A stretch of 64,000 bases of DNA, taken from NCBI RefSeq assembly GCF_927798115.1, contig NZ_CAKMMG010000012.1, positions 62,001 through 126,000 of the forward strand, read 5' to 3'. Origin of the DNA: Paenibacillus auburnensis. Lineage in GTDB: Bacteria; Bacillota; Bacilli; Paenibacillales; Paenibacillaceae. The notes beneath the pieces were generated by a model, which was not told the DNA's origin, searched no databases, and saw only the letters and a program-made list of their open reading frames with translations. Shown here piece after piece: positions 26,893 to 36,241 of this stretch (within the stretch, counting starts at the first letter, position 1; every line of letters starts with the position of its first letter). Made by a program: the position numbers and the translations under genes.

Positions 26893-29053
26893 CTTCCTCC
26901 AGCCTCCTGAGCATAAAAGCCAATTTACGAGCACTTTGCGGATGTTTGGCCACAGGCGGAGTTTTGCCAGTAGCCCATTTCAAATAGAGAGGAGCAGCGT
27001 CCTCCATGAGGTCATCAATATCTACCGTCACGCCAGCTCCATTACCCATAGCACCTTTAATCAAGTTCAACAGGACTCGGCGAACCGAGGAATGGCTCCC
27101 TTGGATGCGCGGCAGTATCTTTTGCAGCAGCTGCCAGTCAAAAGCTTCTTCCTCACTCATCAGCTTGTACCGATCGTTGTAAATCATATAGAAGCAAATC
27201 GCATCCCGTACCCGGAAGCCCACATGAGCGTGAATGTCCTCAAGCAAGGCATTGATCTTAACCAATCGCTCAGTCGTCCGGACAACGAGCTCTTTGTTGG
27301 TATCATAGGCATCTACTAGCTGCAAATAATCTGAGCGCAAGAAAAGATGATTCAGCTCCGCAGCGTCAGCACCTTCACTAGCTTCTACCTGCTCACTCTG
27401 ATCTGGATACTGCTGCAGATTGATGTAATTGAACTCTAAGGTGCTTGCACGGTCGAGTACTTTTTTGCTAAAAGGATGTGTCGTCTCGTCCATGTTCACC
27501 GTCCCGATCAAGAACACATTCTCCGGGATACCAAGACTGCCATATTCCACTTGATCCTCAGGTGTATCCAGCAAGGTAGGAGAGATAAGGTCCTGCGTCG
27601 TAATCTTTCCCTCCCGCCACTCCTTTGTCTCCAGCACACTTAACAGGTCACTGAAATAATGCTCCACCCGGGCCAAATTCATCTCATCCAGGCAGATAAA
27701 ATAAGGCTTATGCCGATTCTCCGGCTCCCGCGCATCCACTAACACCTTCGTAATCGGCCCCGGCTGGAACCTGCCCGACAGATCCTTATACCCTAGCAGA
27801 TCCGCAGGATCACTCCAATCCGGCCGCACCGGAATCAAGCTAAACTGCCCATTATCCCGCGTCGCCCCCAGCGCCTCCGCAAACAGCTTCACCAGCCGTG
27901 TCTTCCCCGTACCTGAGATGCCCGCCAGAATGACAAAGGGCTTGGCTTTTAGTGAAAGGTAGAAATTTTCGATAAGGTATTCAGGAAAAAAGAAACCTTG
28001 GCGGCGGATGTGGGATTGGATTTGGTGGAGAAATGTTGCAATAGAAGAATCTGACGGCGGTAAAATAGGAATCACCTCATGCGAGCTCTCCGTATTGGAG
28101 TCAGTCTCATCTTGCTCTAGAATGCTAAAATCGGGCCAATTCACCTCTGTCGTGAGCGACTGAAGCACTTGAAGACCTTGTCTTGAAAAGCGGAACATAT
28201 ACCCTTGATTCACTCCGCCTCCCGAATGAAGCGGACCTTGGGTTAAATTTAGCTGCATGATTTGCTGATTAAACTGTTGTAGTACGATAGGAGGAATGAG
28301 TTCTACATACTTTGTCCGAACCAATCTACCTGCCTCTTGCCAGCTTGTATTAGCCATAGAATCTGGCTTGGGTGCTTCCACCGCCGCATCCGTTACCTGG
28401 CTTACATAACGAATAGCTTTATTGGAGTAATGAAGGATAATATCTCTTTGTTTAACTTCCTTCATCGTCTCCCAGTGATATAGCTTTCGGCCTTGAGTAT
28501 TCAGTAGGGGCGCCCACAGAATTCCCTCTTCCTTCTCTGCATGAATAGTAGTTCCCTGATTCACCCACCATACATTAGGCTTCGACTTATACGTTATAAA
28601 CTCTAACCGGTATTCAAAAGGAGTGCCTGTCGCGAACAAATCTATGTATTCTGCTTGATCTTCAGGAACGACAACCTGGGGTTTCTTCGCATCATCTGCT
28701 AGTTGATTCGCTCTCTCTTGCATAATGTAGGAATAGGAATGTGAGAAGGTTTCAATTAACAAATCCTTCAATGGTTGATTTCCGTTATAGCGGAGTTGAA
28801 GAGCTTCCCGACTAGCAGATACTTGATCGATTTTAATCAAACTAGCATGGTAGATCTGATCTTTATACACCAATTTTACTGTTCGACTTTCCCCTTTTTT
28901 CGGTAATTCTCCTCCGTTGGCTTCCAGGAAATCCGGATGAAACTCAACTGGGATATGTGTACCTTCATAAAAGAGAGAGAAGTCGACTTTCTTTCTCGCT
29001 ATAAGGTTAAGGATCTCTGTATCCTTCCACCAGCTTCGTAATTGTTTGATCAT
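26864..29053 (-). CDS. McrB-like AAA+ ATPase/GTPase with EVE-type modified-base reader
   Basis: 729 residues; ATG 29053 with AAGGGAG upstream. Residues about 1-130 are an unassigned N-terminal domain. About 159-252 carry an EVE/PUA-like pattern (NVWWVNQGTTIHAEKEEG, ILWAPLLN, QRDIILHYSNKAIRYVSQV), the fold that reads 5-methyl- or hydroxymethyl-cytosine. The AAA+ core has Walker A GISGTGKT (378-385), Walker B YFICLDEMN (451-459), the McrB-type sensor GTVNMDETT and an arginine in LDRA (R535). It is followed by, and overlaps, the nuclease gene, so the pair is best read as a modification-dependent (type IV) restriction system. The modified base recognised is not known. Confidence 0.87.
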   Translation of the reverse strand: MIKQLRSWWKDTEILNLIARKKVDFSLFYEGTHIPVEFHPDFLEANGGELPKKGESRTVKLVYKDQIYHASLIKIDQVSASREALQLRYNGNQPLKDLLIETFSHSYSYIMQERANQLADDAKKPQVVVPEDQAEYIDLFATGTPFEYRLEFITYKSKPNVWWVNQGTTIHAEKEEGILWAPLLNTQGRKLYHWETMKEVKQRDIILHYSNKAIRYVSQVTDAAVEAPKPDSMANTSWQEAGRLVRTKYVELIPPIVLQQFNQQIMQLNLTQGPLHSGGGVNQGYMFRFSRQGLQVLQSLTTEVNWPDFSILEQDETDSNTESSHEVIPILPPSDSSIATFLHQIQSHIRRQGFFFPEYLIENFYLSLKAKPFVILAGISGTGKTRLVKLFAEALGATRDNGQFSLIPVRPDWSDPADLLGYKDLSGRFQPGPITKVLVDAREPENRHKPYFICLDEMNLARVEHYFSDLLSVLETKEWREGKITTQDLISPTLLDTPEDQVEYGSLGIPENVFLIGTVNMDETTHPFSKKVLDRASTLEFNYINLQQYPDQSEQVEASEGADAAELNHLFLRSDYLQLVDAYDTNKELVVRTTERLVKINALLEDIHAHVGFRVRDAICFYMIYNDRYKLMSEEEAFDWQLLQKILPRIQGSHSSVRRVLLNLIKGAMGNGAGVTVDIDDLMEDAAPLYLKWATGKTPPVAKHPQSARKLAFMLRRLEEDGFTSFWLS

Positions 29054-30418
29054 TCCTGTTAACTCCCTTAGTACAATGATAGGTAACTTACAATTGCTTT
29101 TCTTCTTCCTCTTTATTCTCTGTATACAACCAGTTCCTCCGATAGATTTTCCGAAGCACTGCTAGGGCGGCTTAGTGGCAGATTTTTTGAAGAGAGACAA
29201 CTATTTTAAACATAGCAATACCTCTTATTATCCGAGTTTACAATATGTAAGGTTATATGACAAAACGGGGGTGTATTCCTTTATTCAGATTATGAATGGA
29301 AGTCGGCCCACTTTTATAAATTTCCTAAAAGAAGCAAAATTGAAATACATAAAAATATGCAAATAATAGGACTGTCGCATGGACAGTCCTAACATAAAAT
29401 ATGCGTATGCCGTCTGGTTCCTTTTTAATCCGAGAGAACAGAAGCATCAGTAAAGGCATTTGCAAACTGCATACCATACTTTAGTCAAGTATTTCGGTTT
29501 ATCTCCCCAGATATGCGCTACAATGGGCTGTTCATCTTCTGTAACAGTCAACCGCCCGCGTACAGCATGGTTCCCCTCGGGGTAACAATAACTCTCTGTA
29601 TTCGCAATACTCCGTAAAATGAGGGAGATTGTTGATCTGGTAGGTACCTATACCATGATAGCTATATTCACCCTGTCGTCTGGAGTCTAGCTTGAAAATG
29701 AAGAGACATTTATGAGCATTGCGGCAGTACGTCATATCGTTAATATTTGAAATTACCCACAAAATAAAAAAACCTTCCGTCATGTTGTAAGGGTTCTGCC
29801 ACCGTCACATCTTGTTTAATCTTTCCTCACGAGTAGTGAATATCACTCCACATGCACCGTATGCGGGATCATCAGAGGTTTGGTTCCATATTTTGTTGAA
29901 ATGTGAGAAAGCCCTGATTTATAAGGGTTTCCTCTATCGGAGTATTGTTCCGTTTGGTTGCCGTTCATTTGGAAATGACAGCTTTCGTCCCCAATCGTCC
30001 TCAGTTATTACCTTCTATTAGGAATTATAGGGAGAATTCATGATGATAAATGCCAAAGTAGTTAGAAATAAATTATTACCTCAAATTCAGGTTTCTGCTC
30101 CTAAATACACAATAACTTGAGTTTTCGTGTGTTGCTCACCTTTCAATGTGGGGGCACATCACACAATGTATTCACGAATGCTCAGAAGTTATTTGCTGAA
30201 TGGTTTTTGGGAACTCCGTCCGTTTCTTCAAATAAAGTGCTAACCTAGGCGTTCCATTAAACAGTACATACCTATTCAGAGAAAATCTCGGTAAATATAC
30301 AGGAACAATTTGCGTTTGTATTATCCTATCCAAAATGTTTTTGAACAACTTAATTAAGCCATTGTCAATCATTATATTTAGCATCCTTTGTGAATACATG
30401 TGCTTAAAATCAGAACAA
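29054..30418. other. Decayed gap with gene fragments between the two defence modules
   Basis: No intact recognisable gene in about 1.36 kb. It holds a GTG-started 63-codon frame at 29175-29366 (weak AGGGCGG site, unknown), a hairpin AGGACTGTC/GACAGTCCT at 29369-29392, a dus fragment, a fragment shared with 58.4 kb, and a 75-codon minus-strand frame at 30172-30399 that lacks a ribosome site. The last reads like the C-terminal piece of an unknown protein. Confidence 0.5.
29483..29617 (-). pseudogene. Fragment of tRNA-dihydrouridine synthase gene (third copy)
   Basis: About 135 bases match the intact dus gene near 55015-55155 closely, for example GTCTCCCCAGATATGCGCTA-like and CTCTCTGTATTCGCAA stretches, but with short deletions that break the frame. 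Only the region encoding FTEFANTESYCHPEGHHAVRG to GDKPEYF remains. Orientation is the same as in the other two copies. Confidence 0.75.
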
Positions 30419-31174
30419 TCACTCTCGGTAATTTTTTATCTTATATTTCTTTAAATAATAATCTTTTAGGTCTGGATATTGTTGATATGCTGCAAAATCC
30501 CATTCTTGTTTTGGGAATAAAACTATCTCTTTAAGAATATCTTTTCTTTTTTCCATATAATCAACATAACGTTCTTTTGCTGTATGGTACCTGTCCTCTG
30601 TGAAATAATTATGTAATGGCTTCTTTGCAGCAATTAACGCCTGTTCCAGCAAGTTTCGATGATGTTTTGAGTCTAAAGCGAAAATTTCTATCCACTCTAA
30701 AGTACTTTGTGTGGTGAGTAATTCTCGTCATCTATTTCAATGTGCTTTGTAGGAGAAGTTCCAAAAATATGCTCAGCTATTCCCCAAATATCATTAGTTG
30801 CACCTATATATAAAGGTTTCCGTCTCCAATTGTCTCCTGGTCCATAGAATGCATAAACACCAGAGCGATTATAAAAAGTTCCCAGTTCCAAAAGTTGCTC
30901 TTTTGTACAAAAAGGAACAGGGTATAATTTAGTTTCTTGGGATAATGGTAATAGAATTTCTAGGATATCAGGGTCTTTTTCTGATTCCTTACTTTCGTGA
31001 AAACGCACTCTAAACTTCTCACGTCAGTATAATGATTTTCGGAAATAACACTTCCGGGGTTTTATAATAATTAGAATTAAATGAAAGGTCCGATTCGATA
31101 ACATTTCCAATTTGAATTTCAGACCTTTCACGTTCTTCTGGAATTTTCTTTTCACTGGACAAATATATCTTCAC
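30419..31174 (-). pseudogene. GIY-YIG domain protein, broken by at least two frameshifts
   Basis: Three consecutive frames make one protein: VKIYLSSEKKIPEERERSE... (from GTG 31174), then RFHESKESEKDPDILEILLP to about 30722 with SGVYAFYG and KPLYIGATND (the GIY-YIG motif pair), then STLEWIEIFALDSKHHRNLL and EQALIAAKKPLHN to the stop at 30419. Breaks lie near 31025 and 30720. GIY-YIG domains cut nucleic acids and occur in restriction enzymes and homing nucleases; here the catalytic core survives but the gene is dead as read. The kinase gene of the defence block lies just upstream. Confidence 0.75.
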
Positions 31175-31385
31175 TTCTTTGAGTCATGTTAAGTATGGTG
31201 CCGTCGAGTGCTAGTACTCCAGGGATTGCTACTACTAGCTCCTCAATGTGGAGCCACATTATTCTGATATAACCGTGAATGCCTAGAAGCTCATTGCTTT
31301 TAAGAATTTTGGGCATTCGCCTTTACCTAAGTCCCCCATGGGGTTTGCTACCCCCTTGTTACCACAACCTCTTGGCATCATCCTC

Positions 31386-32264
31386 CTATGCCCCAAAGGC
31401 TTCTACAAGAGTTGCATCCTCCAACATCTGATATAGATCCCTTCCATCCCTAGGCCTTCGACTAGGATCATGGGATAGAGCATTAAAAATAACCTCAAAT
31501 ATTGACTCAGGACCATCCCAATCTTCCTTACAAACCACGCCAAAAGGATTCCTACCGGTTACCACGTACCAAAATATTGCACAAAGTTGAAATACATCCG
31601 ATTGCTTTAATATTTCGTCAGCATTACCAATAGTCCTATTTAACGCCTCAGGAGACATCCAGAACCGCGGCCCCACAGCTTCATCAATGTATGTTAAATC
31701 CTGCGCTTCTTCATCTAAAAATTTGCATAGTCCGAAGTCACTAATTAGCCATGTATTACCACTTACCAAGATATTTTCAGGTTTAATGTCACGGTGAATG
31801 GCCTTTTCATGAATCTTGGCTAATGCCAATGCTAATCCCTTAAATTGCCCGATATACATGGCATAAGTAAGGCTTTCCCTGGTATTTCGCAGATAGTCGT
31901 TCAAGTTATTCTCTGCAAGCTCCATTATAATAAAAGGTATTTCAGTACTCCTTTTGTTTGGCCCACTTGCACGAACAATTCCATCATCGATATATTTCAC
32001 TAATTGTTCATGCTGGATAACTTTAAGAAAGTCGATTTCTTGCTCAAAACGTCTTTTTCTTTTCTCACTCACTACTAATTGGAATTTAATAGCATACATA
32101 TTCCCAGTAATAATATGTTGACATCTGTGTACTACAGCATTACCTCCAGAAGCAATACGATCTTGAATTTCTATTTTTGCTCCTGAACGTGTTACAAGTT
32201 CTATTGGGATATAACAACCATTCCTATTCTTGTGGTCCTGGTACAAATAAATCGTATCCTTCAT
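31386..32264 (-). CDS. Hanks-type serine/threonine protein kinase
   Basis: 292 residues from ATG 32264, with AAGGA 10 bases upstream; a TTG at 32285 would add seven residues. Kinase motifs are complete: glycine loop RIASGGNAVVHR, lysine in YAIKFQ, HRDIKPEN, DFGLC and the activation-loop end RFWMSPEAL. There is no transmembrane helix or extracellular sensor, unlike PrkC-type kinases, so it is cytosolic. The start lies 41 bases inside the DUF262 gene, indicating tight coupling. Cytosolic kinases accompany several phage-defence systems, where they phosphorylate host or partner proteins; that role is inferred from context. Confidence 0.88.
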   Translation of the reverse strand: MKDTIYLYQDHKNRNGCYIPIELVTRSGAKIEIQDRIASGGNAVVHRCQHIITGNMYAIKFQLVVSEKRKRRFEQEIDFLKVIQHEQLVKYIDDGIVRASGPNKRSTEIPFIIMELAENNLNDYLRNTRESLTYAMYIGQFKGLALALAKIHEKAIHRDIKPENILVSGNTWLISDFGLCKFLDEEAQDLTYIDEAVGPRFWMSPEALNRTIGNADEILKQSDVFQLCAIFWYVVTGRNPFGVVCKEDWDGPESIFEVIFNALSHDPSRRPRDGRDLYQMLEDATLVEAFGA

Positions 32265-33531
32265 ATAAACCATGTCCTTCGTCAAATGTATAAAATTCTT
32301 TGCAGTTTTCTTTACAGTTATAATGTACCATTAAGGAATTTGACAGCTGAAAGTTTGATTCATTTATAGACCATGTTAGAAACACATTTTCCTTCGAATA
32401 ATCATCATATTCCTCTAAACAAATTGGACAACTTTGAACTGCAGGTGGGCAAAAACCTCCATATTCAATATCCAAAATAACATTGTGAAAGATCTCACGT
32501 GTTTCACTATCAGGTACAGTATTTTTATATGTTCCATGCAGAAAAATCCCAAGAAGTTTTTTTCTCCATTCACGACTAGAATGTGAGTTCCCTTGTGAAA
32601 CACACTTTATTGCATACTCTGAAAATATTGAGACTTGTGATTCAGGTACGATTAGATCGTCTAACATTGCAAAGTCCTCTTGCAAACTGTTCAGGTCTTT
32701 TCCAATTAATGTTCTGCCCTCTATTTGGAGGTCATTAATTGCAGCAAAAAGGCTATAAAAATCAGCCTTTTGTTTAAATCTTGTAAGAGATATATGTTCT
32801 TTGGAAAAAAGAGATTTAATATCTCCTATTATTCTATTGAATTGATCTTCAATTTGGTGTTTATTTTCCCAAATCGAAAATTTATCATAAAAACTATCTA
32901 ATTTTTCCTTTTTATCCTGAACGCCATCTATTAATAACACTAAAAGTTCAGACACAAATTCAACGTCTCCCATTCTCCTTCGATTAGCAACGGAAAACAC
33001 CTTTGACTCCTCGAAGAAATCAATTAACGCTAAGTCTTCAGATAATCTAAGAAAATCGCCAGGAAAATCTGCTCTACGAAGTTCTTGTTTATTTAGTGCT
33101 ATAGTATATTTATTAACTCTGGAATAGATCTCCCGTACTAACTCCTCAGTCGCGTCAATAATCTCATTAATATCAACTTTATAAGAAAGGAACTGCCGTT
33201 TAACAGGCTCTGGAAGATCAGAAAACTTCAAACCTTCATATTCACCTTTATATGGACTTTCCAACTTAAATTCATCTGACAAAAATGATAGAATCGCATT
33301 TAATCTTTGTTGTCCATCGATTACTATTCTATATGTATCTAATTCCCTTACAACCGATTGAAAAAACACTTTTGGCATTGGTATGTTGTGAAGGATAGAG
33401 TCCATCAACATAATCTTAGCAGCATTCGTCCAAACTTCACCTCTTTGGAAATCTGGTCTAATTTCTAACCGTCTTAATGTGTTCCAGTCTCTAATATCTG
33501 ATATTGGATGAGAACTAGAATTCCAATTCAT
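32224..33531 (-). CDS. DUF262 (GmrSD/SspE-like) protein
   Basis: 435 residues; ATG 33531 after AGAGGTTG. The N-terminal DUF262 domain has RPDFQRGEVWTNAAK and the signature VIDGQQRLNAILSFL (about residues 71-85), the DGQQR motif of the nucleotidase fold found in GmrS, BrxU and the phosphorothioate-sensing SspE. The C-terminal region has CPIC (about 381-384) and HYNCKENC, a possible zinc site, but no DHI or HNH signature, so the usual HNH nuclease seems absent or highly altered. The start overlaps the stop of a helicase relic (ATGA) and the end overlaps the kinase gene. It is a candidate sensor or effector of the defence block. Confidence 0.85.
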   Translation of the reverse strand: MNWNSSSHPISDIRDWNTLRRLEIRPDFQRGEVWTNAAKIMLMDSILHNIPMPKVFFQSVVRELDTYRIVIDGQQRLNAILSFLSDEFKLESPYKGEYEGLKFSDLPEPVKRQFLSYKVDINEIIDATEELVREIYSRVNKYTIALNKQELRRADFPGDFLRLSEDLALIDFFEESKVFSVANRRRMGDVEFVSELLVLLIDGVQDKKEKLDSFYDKFSIWENKHQIEDQFNRIIGDIKSLFSKEHISLTRFKQKADFYSLFAAINDLQIEGRTLIGKDLNSLQEDFAMLDDLIVPESQVSIFSEYAIKCVSQGNSHSSREWRKKLLGIFLHGTYKNTVPDSETREIFHNVILDIEYGGFCPPAVQSCPICLEEYDDYSKENVFLTWSINESNFQLSNSLMVHYNCKENCKEFYTFDEGHGLYEGYDLFVPGPQE

Positions 33532-33671
33532 TTTTCAACCTCTTTTTCCCAAAATAATATACTGTGTTCGATCATTAAAATTGCTCTAATATCTGATTCC
33601 TGGAGATGTGGCGAGGCGATCAATTGAATTTGCCCATCTTTCTTGAGAAACCTTGAGATACCAAAAAAATC
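33528..33671 (-). pseudogene. Relic of a PLD-helicase N-terminal domain
   Basis: A 47-codon frame encodes GISRFLKKDGQIQLIASPHL followed by QESDIRAIL, a typical piece of the phospholipase-D-like domain of PLD-DEAD/DEAH helicases (compare GKMNVITSPDLTVEDI in the intact helicase at 36380-38587). It has no start codon and stops in an ATGA overlap with the DUF262 start. It looks like the remnant left after deletion of a longer gene. Confidence 0.65.
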
Positions 33672-33675
33672 TCAA

Positions 33676-34200
33676 TTATTTTGACAATTCAAGAATTAGT
33701 TCATGAATCCCTTGATAACTACTGTTATTTGAAGTGTATTCATCAATAAGTTCATTTGCTATGAAAACAACATCCTTACCCTCAGATTTTGCTTTGATTA
33801 ATCTATCATGAAGAATTTCAATACCTCTTAGTGCATAACCTACAATATAATTCTTATTAACCTTTTTCATATTATCTTCTGAAAAGTGCCTCATCGCTCT
33901 GTTAATTCTGTTGTAATCCTCATCTCCAACATCCAATTTTTCATCTGAGAGTAACAGAGTACGAGCAATAATATCAGTTTTTTGGTATTCTGCAGATAAC
34001 TTGGCACTAAAAATAGTTTTAGCTTGGTCTCGATCCCCTTTCTCTTTCGATGTTTCTTCTGCTAAAAATCCAATAATTGCTGCAGAAAAGAAAACATCAT
34101 ATGCTGTTGAAAAAAAACCATCAGTACCACCATTTTCAAACAATAATGCATTGGTCATTTCTACATGATCGCCAAAATATCTATAATCGCCTTCAAACAT
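33676..34200 (-). CDS. Uncharacterised 174-aa protein coupled to the DndD-like ATPase
   Basis: ATG 34200, one base after the stop of the ATPase gene (TGA A ATG) with AGGTG upstream. It is soluble, mostly helical, with GYALRGIEILHDRLIKAKSEG near the C-terminus. I do not recognise the family. Position immediately after a DndD-like gene recalls DndE, which follows dndD in dnd operons, but the length (174 against about 110) and sequence give no support for that identity. It is presumably a subunit of the same complex. Confidence 0.7.
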   Translation of the reverse strand: MFEGDYRYFGDHVEMTNALLFENGGTDGFFSTAYDVFFSAAIIGFLAEETSKEKGDRDQAKTIFSAKLSAEYQKTDIIARTLLLSDEKLDVGDEDYNRINRAMRHFSEDNMKKVNKNYIVGYALRGIEILHDRLIKAKSEGKDVVFIANELIDEYTSNNSSYQGIHELILELSK

Positions 34201-34201
34201 T

Positions 34202-36241
34202 TCACTCTACACCTACCTTTAATCGGTCAATTTCTTTTTCTTGTATTTTCGTTACAAACTGATTTTCAGTCCCATCGGAATTTCTTTCCAGCTCGATATG
34301 ATATTCTTTACCAATAACACCCATATCTTCGAAAATGCTTTTTGCTGTATTGAAATTATCGTCTTTGACAAGAATAATAAGTTGTTCAGCATATGCTGGT
34401 AACACCTGTGAAACCTTTTCTATATAGTCTGTGTCCATTACAGAATATGGGGCGTCAATAATTAGTGGATAAGGCTCATTACCATAATTTATTTCTTCAT
34501 TCATCTTTTTTTCTCTTACTAATTTTGTTATTCCACAGACAAAAGAAAACGCAGACACTGTTGATAACCCTTGGCCCTTTGAATTATCTTTTACTAATTG
34601 TCCATGACTTTCAGTGTAAAGTTCGAAATCAAATTTTTCATTAATTTTTATTTTACCGTTTCCTCTATTTATTGTTGCATATACTTTTTGTACTTCTTTT
34701 TGCAACTCATCTCTAACCTTATCTTTCTCTTTATCGTAGCTTTGCTTAAGGTGATTTAACACCTCTTTGGCAACCTCTCTATATCTAATTATTTTTTTGT
34801 TTTGCTCGCTCCTATTAGAAAGCTCCTCTAGCTTTTCCTGTAATTCCAGCTGCGATTGTAACTGAAACTTCTTCGCTGTGTTCAATTCAGTTAGTCTGTC
34901 ATTTAATTCTTTTAATTCCTGTTTAATTGCCTGATACTGCTCTTCAGCTTCCTTTACTTTCTCTTCAGACGATTCTTGAATATCTCGGCTAATTGCATCT
35001 AACTTTACTTTGATATCATGAATATCTGAATCAACTTCTAAATAATCTCCATACATTTGTTGTATCTCAGACTTAGTATCTTCATTTGTTCTAGCAATTC
35101 CACGAACAACGTCTAAATATCGTTTTGTTGTTGTTCCAATGGATTCAGGAGGATAATACTTTTTATTACTTTCGAGTTTATTATAAATACTATCTTTTTC
35201 TAAAAATGTCGTTCCACAGATACACTCTTTTTTGTCAAGAATATAATTAATTGTCAGTGAAGTCACATCCGGTGCTGCCTCTTCTAATTCAGAAGAATCT
35301 GCAACAAATGATATCGATTTATCGAACAATTTTTGTAAAAGTAAGTAAGGGAGATTCCCCGAAAATTTTCGTAATAATTGTTTTTTCTCTTTTTCTTTTC
35401 TATCAATTAAACCGTTCAATTCTAACTCCAATCGATTTCTATCGAGTTGCTTTTCTTTTATGTGTTTATTTTGTTCAAGAAATTCCGATAATTTAATTTT
35501 GTCCAGTTCCTTTTGTGATTGTAAAGATGTGCTTTCCTCTATTTGCTCATCTAGTTGATCTATCTCGGCATTTATTTCATTTATTTCATTATTTGTATTT
35601 TCCATTTCACTATCATTACTATTGTCAAACTTTTTATTTAAACACAATAATACACCACCAGTATTATTCTTGCCTCCGAGATGTGATATTGCTTCCTCTA
35701 AAACATCCAAGCCTAAAATAGTACGGATATCCTTCTCTAACTCTTCCTTCTGAATTGCATTATTTGTCCCCAGATGTAGCATTCTTTCACCGTCAAAAAT
35801 AAAGAATCTCGAAAGCGACCTTGGTAGAATATCATTTATATCTTTGCCGCTTACATCAATCAGTACATTGTTATTGTCATATGTTAAAATTGTCAATTCT
35901 GAGTCATCTTCAATTAATCGTGTATTTGTTTTTTGATAATTCTTTTCACGTCGAATAATATATAATTCAGATCGATGAATAATTTCTAACGTAACGGCAA
36001 CCTTTATACTAGATCCCTCACGCATGGATAATTTAATACTTTTGTTTAGAATTTCTTTTGGCTCATTCAGGTTCGTAACTCCGTATAGACACCAAATAAT
36101 ACTTTGAGCTAAAGTTGTCTTTCCCCCATTATTTTTCGCTAGACAAAGTGTTAAATTCTTAGTTTCATCAGTTGAAAATTCAATTGTTTGCTCACCAAGG
36201 TACTGCCTAAAGTTTTCAAGTCTAATTTTTTGTATTTTCAT
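34202..36241 (-). CDS. DndD-like SMC/Rad50-type ATPase
   Basis: 679 residues, close to DndD (about 660-670). ATG 36241 after GGAGGTGG. N-terminal IRLENFRQYLGEQTIEF and Walker A AKNNGGKTT (about 33-41), FFIFDGERML after that, a coiled-coil arm (about 190-520) interrupted by ECICGTTF, a CxC that may be a zinc-hook-like turn, then the signature region KGQGLSTVSAF and Walker B YPLIIDAP. DndD hydrolyses ATP and is thought to nick or open DNA for sulfur insertion. The neighbours include two DndC-like PP-loop proteins, but no DndA/IscS-type cysteine desulfurase, DndB or DndE is seen here, so the cognate chemistry is uncertain. Confidence 0.8.
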   Translation of the reverse strand: MKIQKIRLENFRQYLGEQTIEFSTDETKNLTLCLAKNNGGKTTLAQSIIWCLYGVTNLNEPKEILNKSIKLSMREGSSIKVAVTLEIIHRSELYIIRREKNYQKTNTRLIEDDSELTILTYDNNNVLIDVSGKDINDILPRSLSRFFIFDGERMLHLGTNNAIQKEELEKDIRTILGLDVLEEAISHLGGKNNTGGVLLCLNKKFDNSNDSEMENTNNEINEINAEIDQLDEQIEESTSLQSQKELDKIKLSEFLEQNKHIKEKQLDRNRLELELNGLIDRKEKEKKQLLRKFSGNLPYLLLQKLFDKSISFVADSSELEEAAPDVTSLTINYILDKKECICGTTFLEKDSIYNKLESNKKYYPPESIGTTTKRYLDVVRGIARTNEDTKSEIQQMYGDYLEVDSDIHDIKVKLDAISRDIQESSEEKVKEAEEQYQAIKQELKELNDRLTELNTAKKFQLQSQLELQEKLEELSNRSEQNKKIIRYREVAKEVLNHLKQSYDKEKDKVRDELQKEVQKVYATINRGNGKIKINEKFDFELYTESHGQLVKDNSKGQGLSTVSAFSFVCGITKLVREKKMNEEINYGNEPYPLIIDAPYSVMDTDYIEKVSQVLPAYAEQLIILVKDDNFNTAKSIFEDMGVIGKEYHIELERNSDGTENQFVTKIQEKEIDRLKVGVE

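Noticed and set aside
29175..29366. 63-codon GTG-started frame followed by a hairpin
   Set aside because: Weak ribosome site, no family, decayed surroundings; kept only as a note in the gap entry.
30172..30399. 75-codon minus-strand frame with a protein-like composition
   Set aside because: No ribosome site and no start context; may be the tail of a lost gene, but not supportable as a gene.
31152..31316. 54-codon minus-strand frame between the kinase gene and the GIY-YIG relic (MPKILKSNELLGIHGY...)
   Set aside because: Weak AAAGGCGA site, overlap with the better-supported GIY-YIG frame, and no recognisable family; likely chance.
32224..32450. HNH nuclease domain at the C-terminus of the DUF262 protein
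   Set aside because: CPIC and HYNC are present, but no DHI/HNH core is seen, so only a possible zinc site is stated.
33676..34200. DndE identity for the protein following the DndD-like ATPase
   Set aside because: Longer than DndE and without visible resemblance; position alone is insufficient.
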